Below are positions 24,170 through 32,386 of a stretch of DNA of 64,000 nucleotides, piece after piece. Origin of the DNA: WHTK01 sp965197795 (GTDB lineage: Bacteria > Chloroflexota > Dehalococcoidia > DSTF01 > WHTK01). Position 1 is the first letter of the stretch. Each line of letters begins with the position of its first letter. Both the position numbers and the translations under genes were made by a program. The stretch covers positions 2,728,001 to 2,792,000 of the forward strand of contig OZ240228.1 of assembly GCA_965197795.1 (NCBI GenBank), given 5' to 3'. The notes under the pieces were generated by a model. That model was not told where the DNA came from, searched no databases, and was given only the letters and a program-made list of their open reading frames with translations.

Positions 24170-25672
24170 TTGGAGAGCCTCCACGAGGCCTGCGGCGTCT
24201 TCGGGGTTTACGCCCCTGATGAAGAGGTCGCGCGTGTCACCTTTTTCGGCCTCTATGCTCTGCAGCATCGAGGCCAGGAAAGCGCAGGCATAGCCACAAC
24301 AGACGGAGCCGGCATCAAGGTCTGCAAGGACATGGGGCTCGTTTCACAGGTCTTCCAGGAGGAAGACCTTTTGCATCTCCAGGGGTTTGCCGCGGCGGGC
24401 CACACTCGTTACTCCACCACTGGCTCAAGCCGGCTTGAGAACGCCCAGCCCTTCATCGTCGAAGGGCCAAACGGTGTCATCGCGCTTGGTCATAACGGCA
24501 ACATCATCAACGCCGACATGCTGAGGACGGAGCTCGAAGCGAACGGCTGCAAGTTCGAGACTTCAACGGACTCGGAGGTCATCGCGCAGCTGGTGGCGAC
24601 GGCTCCCGGGTTGAACTGGGGCGAGCGCATGAGCTACGTAATGCGGCGCGCCCACGGCGCCTACTGCCTGACGGTGCTAACCGAGGACAGCGTGATCGCC
24701 GTGCGCGACCCCTACGGGCTACGTCCGCTCTCCCTGGCGGAACTGGACGGCGGTTACTGCTTTGCCTCGGAGACCTGTGCCTTTGACCACCTGGGCGCGC
24801 GCTTTGTCCGCGATGTCGAGCCAGGAGAGACGTTGGTCCTGGACGGCGAGGGCGTCCATAGCTACAAGCTGCCCGCATCGGCCCAGGATGGCGGCGACCC
24901 GGTACGAGAGGCGTTCTGCGTTTTCGAGTACATCTACTTCTCGCGGCCCGACAGTTATCTGCGCGGCCAGCGCGTCTACCCCGTGCGCATGGCGGTCGGG
25001 GCGCAGCTGGCCCGCGAGCACCCTTGCGAGGCCGACATCGTGATCGGCGTTCCGGATTCCGCCACCGCCGCCGCCGTTGGCTATTCGCGCGAGTCCGGAA
25101 TCCTGTTTGCCGAGGCGCTGGTCAAAAACCGTTACGTGGGCCGGACGTTCATCATGCCGAACCAGCGGATTCGCGATCAGGGCGCCCACCTCAAGTACAA
25201 CGCGATGCGCGAGGTGCTGGAGGGCCAGCGGGTCGTCGTCGTCGACGACAGCATCGTGCGGGCGACGACGACGCGTCGAGTGATCGCGATGCTGCGCGAG
25301 GCGGGAGCGAAGGAAGTCCACATGCGGGTGACTTTCCCGCCGATCACGCACCCGTGCTTCTTCGGCATCGACATGGGCCGGCGTTGGGAGCTGATCGCGG
25401 CGAAGGAAACTATCGAGGAGATCCGCACCGATATCGGCGCCGACTCCCTGGGCTACCTGACCTCGGACGGCATGCTAACGGCGATCGGGCAACCGGCGGA
25501 CACGCTGTGCACCGCCTGCTTCACCGGTCAGTACCCGATGGCCGTGCCGCTGGAGCTGGACAAGCTGAGCATGGAGCCGCCGGCCTGGGTCCGCGACGCG
25601 CACGATATCGACTGGGAACCGCACGAGATCGCGCCGGTCGGATCGCAGGCGTCGCCCGAAGCGGGCGCGTAA
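24170..25672 (+). CDS. purF: Amidophosphoribosyltransferase
   Basis: First step of purine synthesis (PRPP + Gln to phosphoribosylamine). I take the TTG at 24170, with GAGGG just upstream, as the start, giving 500 residues. The N-terminal nucleophile is then Cys8 (EACGVFGVYA), exposed after a short propeptide. The PRPP site VVVVDDSIVRATTTRR is intact. The C-terminal CTACFTGQYP with an earlier Cys (HPCFFGID) matches the [4Fe-4S]-containing Bacillus-type enzyme. It is followed by purM after 100 bases. Confidence 0.95.
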   Translation: MESLHEACGVFGVYAPDEEVARVTFFGLYALQHRGQESAGIATTDGAGIKVCKDMGLVSQVFQEEDLLHLQGFAAAGHTRYSTTGSSRLENAQPFIVEGPNGVIALGHNGNIINADMLRTELEANGCKFETSTDSEVIAQLVATAPGLNWGERMSYVMRRAHGAYCLTVLTEDSVIAVRDPYGLRPLSLAELDGGYCFASETCAFDHLGARFVRDVEPGETLVLDGEGVHSYKLPASAQDGGDPVREAFCVFEYIYFSRPDSYLRGQRVYPVRMAVGAQLAREHPCEADIVIGVPDSATAAAVGYSRESGILFAEALVKNRYVGRTFIMPNQRIRDQGAHLKYNAMREVLEGQRVVVVDDSIVRATTTRRVIAMLREAGAKEVHMRVTFPPITHPCFFGIDMGRRWELIAAKETIEEIRTDIGADSLGYLTSDGMLTAIGQPADTLCTACFTGQYPMAVPLELDKLSMEPPAWVRDAHDIDWEPHEIAPVGSQASPEAGA

Positions 25673-25772
25673 AGCGCCGCGGACAGGGGCAGCCTCACCG
25701 TCGATCGTGACCGGAGGCGTCCGAATTCGGCAGATCGGGGCACACCGGGTGCGCCCGGGGCATGAGGGGCGA

Positions 25773-26828
25773 GTGAGCGAGAAGAAGGCACCGCTGACCT
25801 ACGCAGGGGTTGGCATAGACCTGGCGCAGCGCCGCGCGACTGTGGAGCGCTACCGTGACGTGACGAAGCGAGCGACGCGGCCGGAGGTGCTCAGTGGCGT
25901 CGGGCCGTTTGGCGGGCTGTTCGCGCTGGGCAGCAAGTATCGCGACCCGGTGCTGGTCTCGAGTACGGACGGTGTCGGGACCAAGGTGAAGATCGCGGCC
26001 CTAGTCGGGCGATACGAAAACCTGGGCCACGACCTCGTAAATCAGTCGATAAACGACGCGCTGACCTGCGGCGCCGAGCCGCTGTTTTTCCTCGATTACA
26101 TCGCCAACGCCGACCTGACGCCAGACCAGAAAGTGGCGCTGGTCAAGGGAATAGCCGATTCCTGCGAGGCGGCCGGCTGCGCCTTGCTGGGCGGCGAGAC
26201 CTCCGACATGCCGGACGTTTACCGCCCGGGTGATTTCGATATGGCCGGGTTCGTGGTTGGCGTCGTGGAGCGTGACGAGCTTGTAGACGGCTCCAGCATC
26301 GTGGCGGGCGACCTGCTCTTCGGCTTGCCATCGAACGGGCTACACACCAACGGCTACTCACTAGCCCGCGCCGCGCTCGGCATCGGCATGGCATCTGCCG
26401 ACTCCGCCGACGACAGAGCGCGGCTCGAACGCGTAGAGCCGGAACTAGGCGAATCGCTGGCCGATGCGCTGTTGAGGCCACACACGTCCTACTTCGCTGC
26501 GATGAAGCCGGGGCTCGGCATGATCAAAGGCATGTCGCACAACACCGGCGGCGGCTTCGAGGAGAACCTGCCTCGCATGCTGCCGGCGGGTCTTGGTGCA
26601 CGCCTACAGAGGGACGCGTGGCCGGTGCCACCGATCTTCGGATTCATCCAACGCGCCGGCGGCATCGAAGGCGCGGAGATGTACCGCGTGTTCAATATGG
26701 GACTCGGCTTCCTGTTTGCTGTATCGCCGGACAAAGCAGGCCGGGTCCAGGCGCTGATTCCCGGCGCTCTACGAGTCGGCGAAGTAATCGCTGTATCGCC
26801 GGGCGGCGAGCAAATAGAATTGGCCTAG
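25773..26828 (+). CDS. purM: Phosphoribosylformylglycinamidine cyclo-ligase (AIR synthetase)
   Basis: A 351-residue PurM; the start is taken as the GTG at 25773 preceded by GAGGGGCGA. It converts FGAM to AIR using ATP. The motifs STDGVGTKVKIA, HDLVNQSINDALTCGAEPLFFLDYIA, LLGGETSDMP and HNTGGGFEENLPRML are intact. The stop lies 8 bases before the purH start, so the two are one transcription unit. Confidence 0.95.
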   Translation: MSEKKAPLTYAGVGIDLAQRRATVERYRDVTKRATRPEVLSGVGPFGGLFALGSKYRDPVLVSSTDGVGTKVKIAALVGRYENLGHDLVNQSINDALTCGAEPLFFLDYIANADLTPDQKVALVKGIADSCEAAGCALLGGETSDMPDVYRPGDFDMAGFVVGVVERDELVDGSSIVAGDLLFGLPSNGLHTNGYSLARAALGIGMASADSADDRARLERVEPELGESLADALLRPHTSYFAAMKPGLGMIKGMSHNTGGGFEENLPRMLPAGLGARLQRDAWPVPPIFGFIQRAGGIEGAEMYRVFNMGLGFLFAVSPDKAGRVQALIPGALRVGEVIAVSPGGEQIELA

Positions 26829-26836
26829 GAGACAAC

Positions 26837-28240
26837 ATGCGCGCGTTGCTGGCGACCCATGACAAGGCAGGTCTAATCGATCTGGCTAGCGGCCTCCGGG
26901 GCCTCGGCTGGGATCTGATTACCACGAACGGTGCGACGCAGGCGCTGAAGGGTGCGGGGATCGACACGACGTCGGAGGGCCTGGTCAACATCGAGGACAT
27001 CGGCCTGCTGGCGATGAACCTGACGTCCTTCGAGAACTCGCTGGCGCAGGTTGACCTCGAGACGCCGGCGATGCTGCGCGCCGCGGCGAAAGATCACGAG
27101 TCGACCATCGTGCTGTGCGACCCGGACGATTACGAAGCGACGCTTACATCGCTGAAAAACGGCGGCGTTTCGGCCGAACAACGCAAGGCCCTGGCCGCCA
27201 AGGCGTTCCAGCACGTCGCGCTGTACGACACGCAGGTAGCGCGCTACCTGCGCGACGACGCGACTGCGATGCCGGATGAGCTGACGATCGGGCTGAAAAA
27301 GCGCTCGGAGCTAGAGCTGCGCTACGGCGAGAATCCACATCAGGCCGGCGCCCTGTATCTGGAGGCGGGAACGAGCCTAACCGGCGTTTCCGGCTACAAG
27401 CAGCTCCACGGCATCCCGATGTCGTTCAACAACGTGCTCGACGCCGACGCCGCATGGCGCACCGCGATCGACTTCCCGGACCCAACCGTAGTCGTGGTCA
27501 AGCACCTCAATCCGTGCGGGCTGGCCAGCCATGAGGATCTCAAGGTCGCCTACGAGCGAGCCCTGGCAGGCGACCCGATATCGGCGTTCGGCGGCATCGT
27601 GGCGTGCAACCGACCGGTCGACGCGGAGCTGGCGTCGACGATGCGTTCCAGCGTCAGCCCGAGCAGCGGGCAGCGCATGCGCTACGACATCATCATCGCG
27701 CCGGCTTACAGCGAAGAAGCACTCGCCGAGCTGAGCAAGTGGCGTGACGTCCGCATTTTGGAAGTGCCGTTGGGAGACGCTTTCACGTACGACCTGCGCC
27801 GTGTCGGCGGCGGCTTCCTGCTGCAGGAGCCAGACCATAAGCCGGACGATTCGCTAGAGCTCAACGTCGCTAGCCAGCGCGAGCCGACGGAGGACGAGCT
27901 GGCCGACCTGCGCTTCGCGTGGCGTGTGTGCAAGCACGTCAAGTCCAACGCCATCGTCCTGGTCAAGGACCGCGCGTTGCTGGGCATGGGGGCCGGTCAG
28001 CCGAACCGCGTAACCAGCGTGAAGCTTGCCGTCGAGCGCGCCGGCGAGCGGGCGCGCGGCAGCGTGTTGGCCTCCGACGCGTTCTTCCCGTTCTTCGATG
28101 GCATGGCGGCGGCCGCGGCCGCGGGTGTCGCCGCGGCGGCGGAGCCCGGCGGTTCGGTGCGGGACGCGGAGGTGATCGCTATCGCGGATGCCGCAGGAAT
28201 GGCCCTGGTCCTCACGGCAGAACGCCACTTCCGCCACTAG
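26837..28240 (+). CDS. purH: PurH with intact AICAR transformylase and reduced IMP cyclohydrolase domain
   Basis: 467 residues, against about 510-530 usual. The ATG at 26837 has AGGAGA 5 bases upstream. The C-terminal AICAR transformylase half looks complete: LRYGENPHQ, KHLNPCG, ISAFGGIVACNRPVD, SDAFFPFFDG and a final AERHFRH. The N-terminal MGS-like cyclohydrolase domain is cut down. It runs RALLATHDKAGLIDLASGL to GIDTTSEG, then jumps to LVNIEDIGLLAMNLTSF. The roughly 38-residue block carrying GFPE...GRVKTLHPK is absent. NLYPF is NLTSF, and IDIGGP is VDLETP; the Lys of RAAAKxH remains. Ring closure to IMP may need another enzyme. Confidence 0.93.
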   Translation: MRALLATHDKAGLIDLASGLRGLGWDLITTNGATQALKGAGIDTTSEGLVNIEDIGLLAMNLTSFENSLAQVDLETPAMLRAAAKDHESTIVLCDPDDYEATLTSLKNGGVSAEQRKALAAKAFQHVALYDTQVARYLRDDATAMPDELTIGLKKRSELELRYGENPHQAGALYLEAGTSLTGVSGYKQLHGIPMSFNNVLDADAAWRTAIDFPDPTVVVVKHLNPCGLASHEDLKVAYERALAGDPISAFGGIVACNRPVDAELASTMRSSVSPSSGQRMRYDIIIAPAYSEEALAELSKWRDVRILEVPLGDAFTYDLRRVGGGFLLQEPDHKPDDSLELNVASQREPTEDELADLRFAWRVCKHVKSNAIVLVKDRALLGMGAGQPNRVTSVKLAVERAGERARGSVLASDAFFPFFDGMAAAAAAGVAAAAEPGGSVRDAEVIAIADAAGMALVLTAERHFRH

Positions 28241-28274
28241 GCGAACGAGCCTCAAAGCTAGAAGCTGACAGCCA

Positions 28275-29003
28275 ATGGCCAAAGTCGATGTCGTTCTGCC
28301 GGTTTACAACGAAGAGCGCGCGTTGGAGCGCAGCGTCCGCACGCTGCACCTGTTCCTGACCGACAACCTGGCCCACGAGTGGCGCATCTTAATCGCGGAT
28401 AACGGTTCGCAAGACGGGACAATTGAGATCGGGCAGAGGCTGGGCGAGGAGCTGACCAGCGTCGAGCTGATGCGCATCCCGGAGGCGGGCCGCGGCCGGG
28501 CGCTGTCACGCGCCTGGCTGGCCAGCGACGCCGACGTCCTGACCTACATGGACATCGACTTGTCGACAGACCTTGCGGCGTTTCCGAGGCTGGTCAGCTC
28601 CATCGCGGAGGGAGGCTCCGACATCGCGGCCGGGTCGCGCCTGAGCGCTGAGAGCGAGACGACCCGATCTTTGAAGCGGGAGGTGCTGTCCCGAGGGTTC
28701 GTCCTTTTCATCAATACGCTGATGTGGACGAGACTCAGCGACACCCAGTGCGGCTTCAAGGCGATCCGCCGCGAGTGCGCCCGGAAGCTGCTGCCTTTCG
28801 TGCAGGACAACGGTTGGTTCTGGGACACGGAGCTTCTGCTGCTCGCTGCCAAGGGCGGCTGGAGCGTGAGCTTCGTGCCAGTGCGCTGGCTGGAGGATAC
28901 GGACAGCCGGGTGCGAATCGCTTCGACGGTGTGGAGCGACGTCAGGGGACTGTTTCGGATGCGGCGGTTCGACTGGTCAAAGACGCGTAAAGCCCAGCCT
29001 TAG
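28275..29003 (+). CDS. Family 2 glycosyltransferase (DPM1/GtrB-like)
   Basis: A 242-residue GT-A protein without the C-terminal membrane helices of GtrB. Motifs: VVLPVYNEERAL at the start, ADNGSQDGT, the metal-binding MDIDLSTDL (DxD), and DTQCGFKAIRR near residue 156, all typical of dolichyl-phosphate mannose synthase-like enzymes. It probably charges a polyprenyl phosphate with a sugar. It lies 34 bases after purH, probably read from the same transcript though functionally unrelated. Confidence 0.9.
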   Translation: MAKVDVVLPVYNEERALERSVRTLHLFLTDNLAHEWRILIADNGSQDGTIEIGQRLGEELTSVELMRIPEAGRGRALSRAWLASDADVLTYMDIDLSTDLAAFPRLVSSIAEGGSDIAAGSRLSAESETTRSLKREVLSRGFVLFINTLMWTRLSDTQCGFKAIRRECARKLLPFVQDNGWFWDTELLLLAAKGGWSVSFVPVRWLEDTDSRVRIASTVWSDVRGLFRMRRFDWSKTRKAQP

Positions 29004-29055
29004 AACACGTCTCTCGAAGCGCCGGAACCAAGGCTGTCTCGAATCTGGGCGGCGG

Positions 29056-29084
29056 TTGACACTAAGTGGGGTCGCTGCTAGATT
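29056..29084 (+). promoter_or_regulatory. Promoter of the cytochrome bc locus
   Basis: A consensus TTGACA (29056-29061) and TAGATT (29079-29084) lie 17 bases apart. The transcript would start near 29091, leaving a 270-base leader before cytochrome b that holds only the 27-codon frame at 29259. Confidence 0.75.
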
Positions 29085-29258
29085 TCGGCTTGCTAAGGCC
29101 TTCACAAACCATCCTGAGGTTACGGGGCAAATAGACGGAGCGACCTGCACCACATGTGGCTGATAATGGGTATCTGGTCGGACTGCACGCGGCCATTCAA
29201 GGATGGATTCATCGGATTTGAAGCGGACGACCTATTGTGTCAACAGGTTTCCGTGGAC

Positions 29259-29342
29259 ATGGCAGAGCTAATCCTCGTCTTCGCGAGTCTCGCTCTTAGC
29301 ATGTACGCGATGGTCCTGTTCGGCAACTGGTGGTCACGCTAG
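29259..29342 (+). CDS. Putative 27-residue single-TM peptide upstream of cytochrome b
   Basis: MAELILVFASLALSMYAMVL followed by FGNWWSR: one hydrophobic helix with an acidic N-terminus and a WW-Arg end, ending 16 bases before the cytochrome b ATG. The size and topology recall the tiny PetL/PetN/PetG-like subunits of cytochrome b complexes. There is no strong ribosome site, and the frame is open for 35 further codons upstream, so the start is uncertain. It could be a real small subunit or chance. Confidence 0.4.
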   Translation: MAELILVFASLALSMYAMVLFGNWWSR

Positions 29343-29358
29343 GCAGGGAGAACCACGC

Positions 29359-30129
29359 ATGGCTGCGGGCAACCGACCGCAAACTGAAAAACCAAAGGGC
29401 CCAGGCTTCCTGGGCAACCTTTACGACAAGGTTTTCCACAACTACGTCTGGCAATCGATCTTTCGCAGCGGCTACCCCAGCACGCCGCGCAACCAGATGC
29501 TGGCGGTCGCCACCAGCGTCTTCCTTCACCTCCACCCGACGCGTATTCACAAGACACACGTAAAGATCACCCACACTTTCTGCCTCGGTGGGCTGAGTTT
29601 CTTCCTCTTCCTGGGGCTAACCGTGACCGGCGTGTTGCTGATGTTCTACTACGTGCCGTCTATCGAGCGCGCGTACACGGACATCGCGGCGCTCGAGACC
29701 AACGTCCGCTACGGCTCGGTGATGCGCAATATGCACCGCTGGATGGCCCACGGCATGGTTCTAACTGTACTCCTGCACATGATGCGCGTGTTCTACACCG
29801 GCGCTTACAAACCACCGCGCGAGTTCAACTGGGTGGTCGGCGTGATCCTGCTGATCCTGACCCTGCTGCTGAGCTTTACCGGCTACCTGCTTCCCTGGGA
29901 CCAGTTGGCGCTGTGGGCTATCACTGTCGGCACGAACATGGTGGGCTCCGCGCCCGTCTTGGGAGACTCCGTCGTCTTCGTGATGCGCGGCGGCTTCGAA
30001 GTCGGCCCCAACGCGCTGATCCGCTTCTACACGCTCCACGTCATCGGATTGCCGTTAGTAGCGGCGATCTTCATGGCCGTCCACTTCTGGCGTATCCGCC
30101 GCGACGGCGGAATGGCGCGGCCGCTCTAG
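29359..30129 (+). CDS. Cytochrome b (b6-type N-terminal half) of a bc complex
   Basis: A 256-residue, four-helix cytochrome b6-like subunit. Haem-ligand histidines are visible in two pairs: MHRWMAHGMVLTVLLHMMRVF for helix B, and FYTLHVIGLPLVAAIFMAVHFWRIR for helix D. The quinol-site loop GYLLPWDQLALWA is also present. The split arrangement, with the C-terminal half as a separate gene next, is the b6f/menaquinol type. The N-terminal 45 residues are soluble. It is the first full-size gene of the operon. Confidence 0.93.
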   Translation: MAAGNRPQTEKPKGPGFLGNLYDKVFHNYVWQSIFRSGYPSTPRNQMLAVATSVFLHLHPTRIHKTHVKITHTFCLGGLSFFLFLGLTVTGVLLMFYYVPSIERAYTDIAALETNVRYGSVMRNMHRWMAHGMVLTVLLHMMRVFYTGAYKPPREFNWVVGVILLILTLLLSFTGYLLPWDQLALWAITVGTNMVGSAPVLGDSVVFVMRGGFEVGPNALIRFYTLHVIGLPLVAAIFMAVHFWRIRRDGGMARPL

Positions 30130-30150
30130 GCCAGGCGTAAAGGGGGAGCA

Positions 30151-31227
30151 GTGGCTGCTGCGACGCAGACTCAGGTTAGGCCGCGACGCGAACGCGAGGA
30201 AGAGTTCCTCGTCTGGCCTGATCTGGTATTCGTAGAGTTCATCTGCGCCGTCCTCTTTACCTTCAGCTTCACGATCATCTCGGCCCTGTTCAACGCGCCG
30301 CTGATCAATCGCGCCAACGCGGACGTAACGCCAAACCCGTCCAAGGCGCCGTGGTACTTCCTCAACCTGCAGGAGCTGCTGCTGCATATGAACCCGGCAC
30401 TGGCCGGCGTCATCGTCCCGACGGTTCTTCTGATCGTCTTGGCGGCGGTTCCCTACCTCGACCGCAGTCAGGAAGGCCAGGGAGTTTGGTTCGGCACGCC
30501 GAAGGCGTGGGCGATCACCATCTGGTCCAGCGTCTTCGCCTTCTTCGGCACGGTGGGGCTCATCGTGATCGACTCCGGCAAGCACGCGGACTGGTACGAG
30601 AAGATCACTGGGAAGGCCTGGCTGGGCGACGTCTGGCTGGGCGAAAAAGCGCGCCTTACGACCGACGGGGGGTTAGTGGGCGGACCGCCCGACTGGGCTC
30701 CCGGCTTCCTGATCGCGGTCTATGACCTGATCTTCAGCCGCAACTTCCGCGCGATTCAGACGGAGTGGACCTGGAATGTCAACATCTTCGGTCTCGACCC
30801 GGGCTTCGGACCCAACGGTAAGAACGGCGTGTTGGACTGGCCGGACGACTTCTCGCGCATCCCGCTGCCGATCATCAACGGCACGTGGTGGCCCAAGTGG
30901 GGCAACGACCACGGCGAGCCGCCGCCGCAGTGGTATCAGGACCTGCCTGACTGGCTCACGGGGCTCTACCCATACGACCTAAATGTCAACCTGCCTGCGA
31001 ACCTGGTTGAGATCACCATCCCCTCAGCCTTCATGATCGGGTTGCCGGCGCTTCTAATCTATCTGGTATGGCGCGTCGGCTGGGTCAACACCCGGCGTGA
31101 CGTGTTCTTGTCTCTGTTCAGCGGATTCATAGTTGCCTACTGGGTTCTGACCATCGTAGGGGCGGCATTCCGCGGCGCCGGCCAGGACTTGGTGCTGCCG
31201 TGGGACGTGCCACGCATCGACGGTTAG
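30151..31227 (+). CDS. Cytochrome b subunit IV-like protein with large periplasmic insertion
   Basis: A 358-residue protein with a GTG start after AGGGGGAGC. It begins like subunit IV of b6f: FLVWPDLVFVEF, then PNPSKAPWYFLNLQELLLHM, the counterpart of the PEWY quinol-oxidation loop with PW in place of EW. Three to four membrane helices follow. Residues of about 135-280 form an unusually long Trp/Gly/Pro-rich hydrophilic stretch (PDWAPG, NGTWWPKWGNDHGEPPPQW). Subunit IV of cyanobacteria is about 160 residues, so more than half of this protein is extra. The insertion is unassigned. Confidence 0.85.
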   Translation: MAAATQTQVRPRREREEEFLVWPDLVFVEFICAVLFTFSFTIISALFNAPLINRANADVTPNPSKAPWYFLNLQELLLHMNPALAGVIVPTVLLIVLAAVPYLDRSQEGQGVWFGTPKAWAITIWSSVFAFFGTVGLIVIDSGKHADWYEKITGKAWLGDVWLGEKARLTTDGGLVGGPPDWAPGFLIAVYDLIFSRNFRAIQTEWTWNVNIFGLDPGFGPNGKNGVLDWPDDFSRIPLPIINGTWWPKWGNDHGEPPPQWYQDLPDWLTGLYPYDLNVNLPANLVEITIPSAFMIGLPALLIYLVWRVGWVNTRRDVFLSLFSGFIVAYWVLTIVGAAFRGAGQDLVLPWDVPRIDG

Positions 31228-31288
31228 GCCGTAAGGTTGACCTGTAGGACGCTAGACCGGCGTTCGAGATACGAAGGGAGGGCGCGAT

Positions 31289-32347
31289 ATGGAGCGCGTG
31301 AGCTTGTGGCCCGCAGTACTCGGCCTGGCACTCGCGATGATCGTCGTCGCCCTCATCGAGCCGGTCCCGAACTCGCTCTCGTACGCCAGCGGTGTGATCG
31401 TGCTGCTCAGCCTGCTCGGCTGGGTGATGGAGGCCCGCGAGGTCGCCGGGCCGCCTCCGGCGGTCGAGCCCGAACATGAAGAGGAAGAAGAGGCGCCCGG
31501 ACCGAGCTACTGGCCGGTTGCGTCAGCACTGGGAATCGTCGGCATCGCTGCCGGCCTGATTTACCAGGGTTCCTTCCTGGGCATCGCAGACTTCTGGGAT
31601 TATGGCGCCTTGATCGTCGCGATCCCGCTGGCCTTCGCCTCAGCCGCCGCCTGGGGCGCCGTTCTCAAAGCCGAAATGGTGCCGACGGCGGAGGAAGCCG
31701 AAGCTGCCGCAGCCGGCCCGCCGCTTGGTTCATCCGGCGGGCGAGTGCTTCTGCCGGTGGCGCCAAACATGCTGGCTACTGAGGCTGCCGGTGGGGCCGC
31801 CATCGCCATAGAGCGGGTCCCGACAAAGCAGGTCTCGCGACGCTCGCTGATTCAGATCACGTTCTGGGCCGGTCTCGGGAGCGGGCTCCTGGCGATCGCT
31901 GCGGCAATGGTCGACTTTCTCTACCCGCGCGGCATCATCGGTTTCGGCGGCGTGGTGACGGCTGGAACCATCGAACAGTTCCCGCCCGGAACAAAGACGG
32001 CAGTGGCGGCCGGCAAGTTCTGGCTGGTCAGCTTGACCGAAGAGCAGGGCGGACCCGGCTATCTGGCGCTGTGGTGGAAATGCCCGCACCTTGGCTGCAC
32101 CGTGCCCTGGCGGGACGGCTTCTCCTGGCCTGACCCCGTCACAAAACAGAACACGCGCGGCTGGTTCCGCTGCCCCTGCCACGGCTCGACCTACAACCAC
32201 GCCGGCGTCCGCGTCTTCGGGCCAGCGCCGCGCTCCATGGACCGCATGGAGGTCACTATCGACCCGGCCACGGGCAGAGTCGATGTGAACACCGGTTCGA
32301 TCAGCAAGGGTGCGCCGGACAACGCGAACTTCGCGGTGCAGGCGTAG
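31289..32347 (+). CDS. Rieske iron-sulfur protein with extra N-terminal membrane domain
   Basis: A 352-residue protein. The C-terminal Rieske domain has C265-P-H267-L-G-C270 and C295-P-C297-H298: 2Fe-2S ligands Cys265, His267, Cys295, His298 and disulfide Cys270-Cys297. A longer than usual loop lies between the boxes. Its own anchor helix is at about 190-212, after a twin Arg (SRRSLIQ). Ahead of this are four more helices (about 7-24, 32-47, 75-92, 105-124), an acidic linker and an Ala-rich linker. The N-terminal part resembles cytochrome oxidase subunit IV-like small proteins. It probably moves electrons from quinol to the cytochrome c encoded next. Confidence 0.9.
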   Translation: MERVSLWPAVLGLALAMIVVALIEPVPNSLSYASGVIVLLSLLGWVMEAREVAGPPPAVEPEHEEEEEAPGPSYWPVASALGIVGIAAGLIYQGSFLGIADFWDYGALIVAIPLAFASAAAWGAVLKAEMVPTAEEAEAAAAGPPLGSSGGRVLLPVAPNMLATEAAGGAAIAIERVPTKQVSRRSLIQITFWAGLGSGLLAIAAAMVDFLYPRGIIGFGGVVTAGTIEQFPPGTKTAVAAGKFWLVSLTEEQGGPGYLALWWKCPHLGCTVPWRDGFSWPDPVTKQNTRGWFRCPCHGSTYNHAGVRVFGPAPRSMDRMEVTIDPATGRVDVNTGSISKGAPDNANFAVQA

Positions 32348-32386
32348 GATCCGGATGAGCAGGAGCCGCAGCGTCAGGACGGTCGG

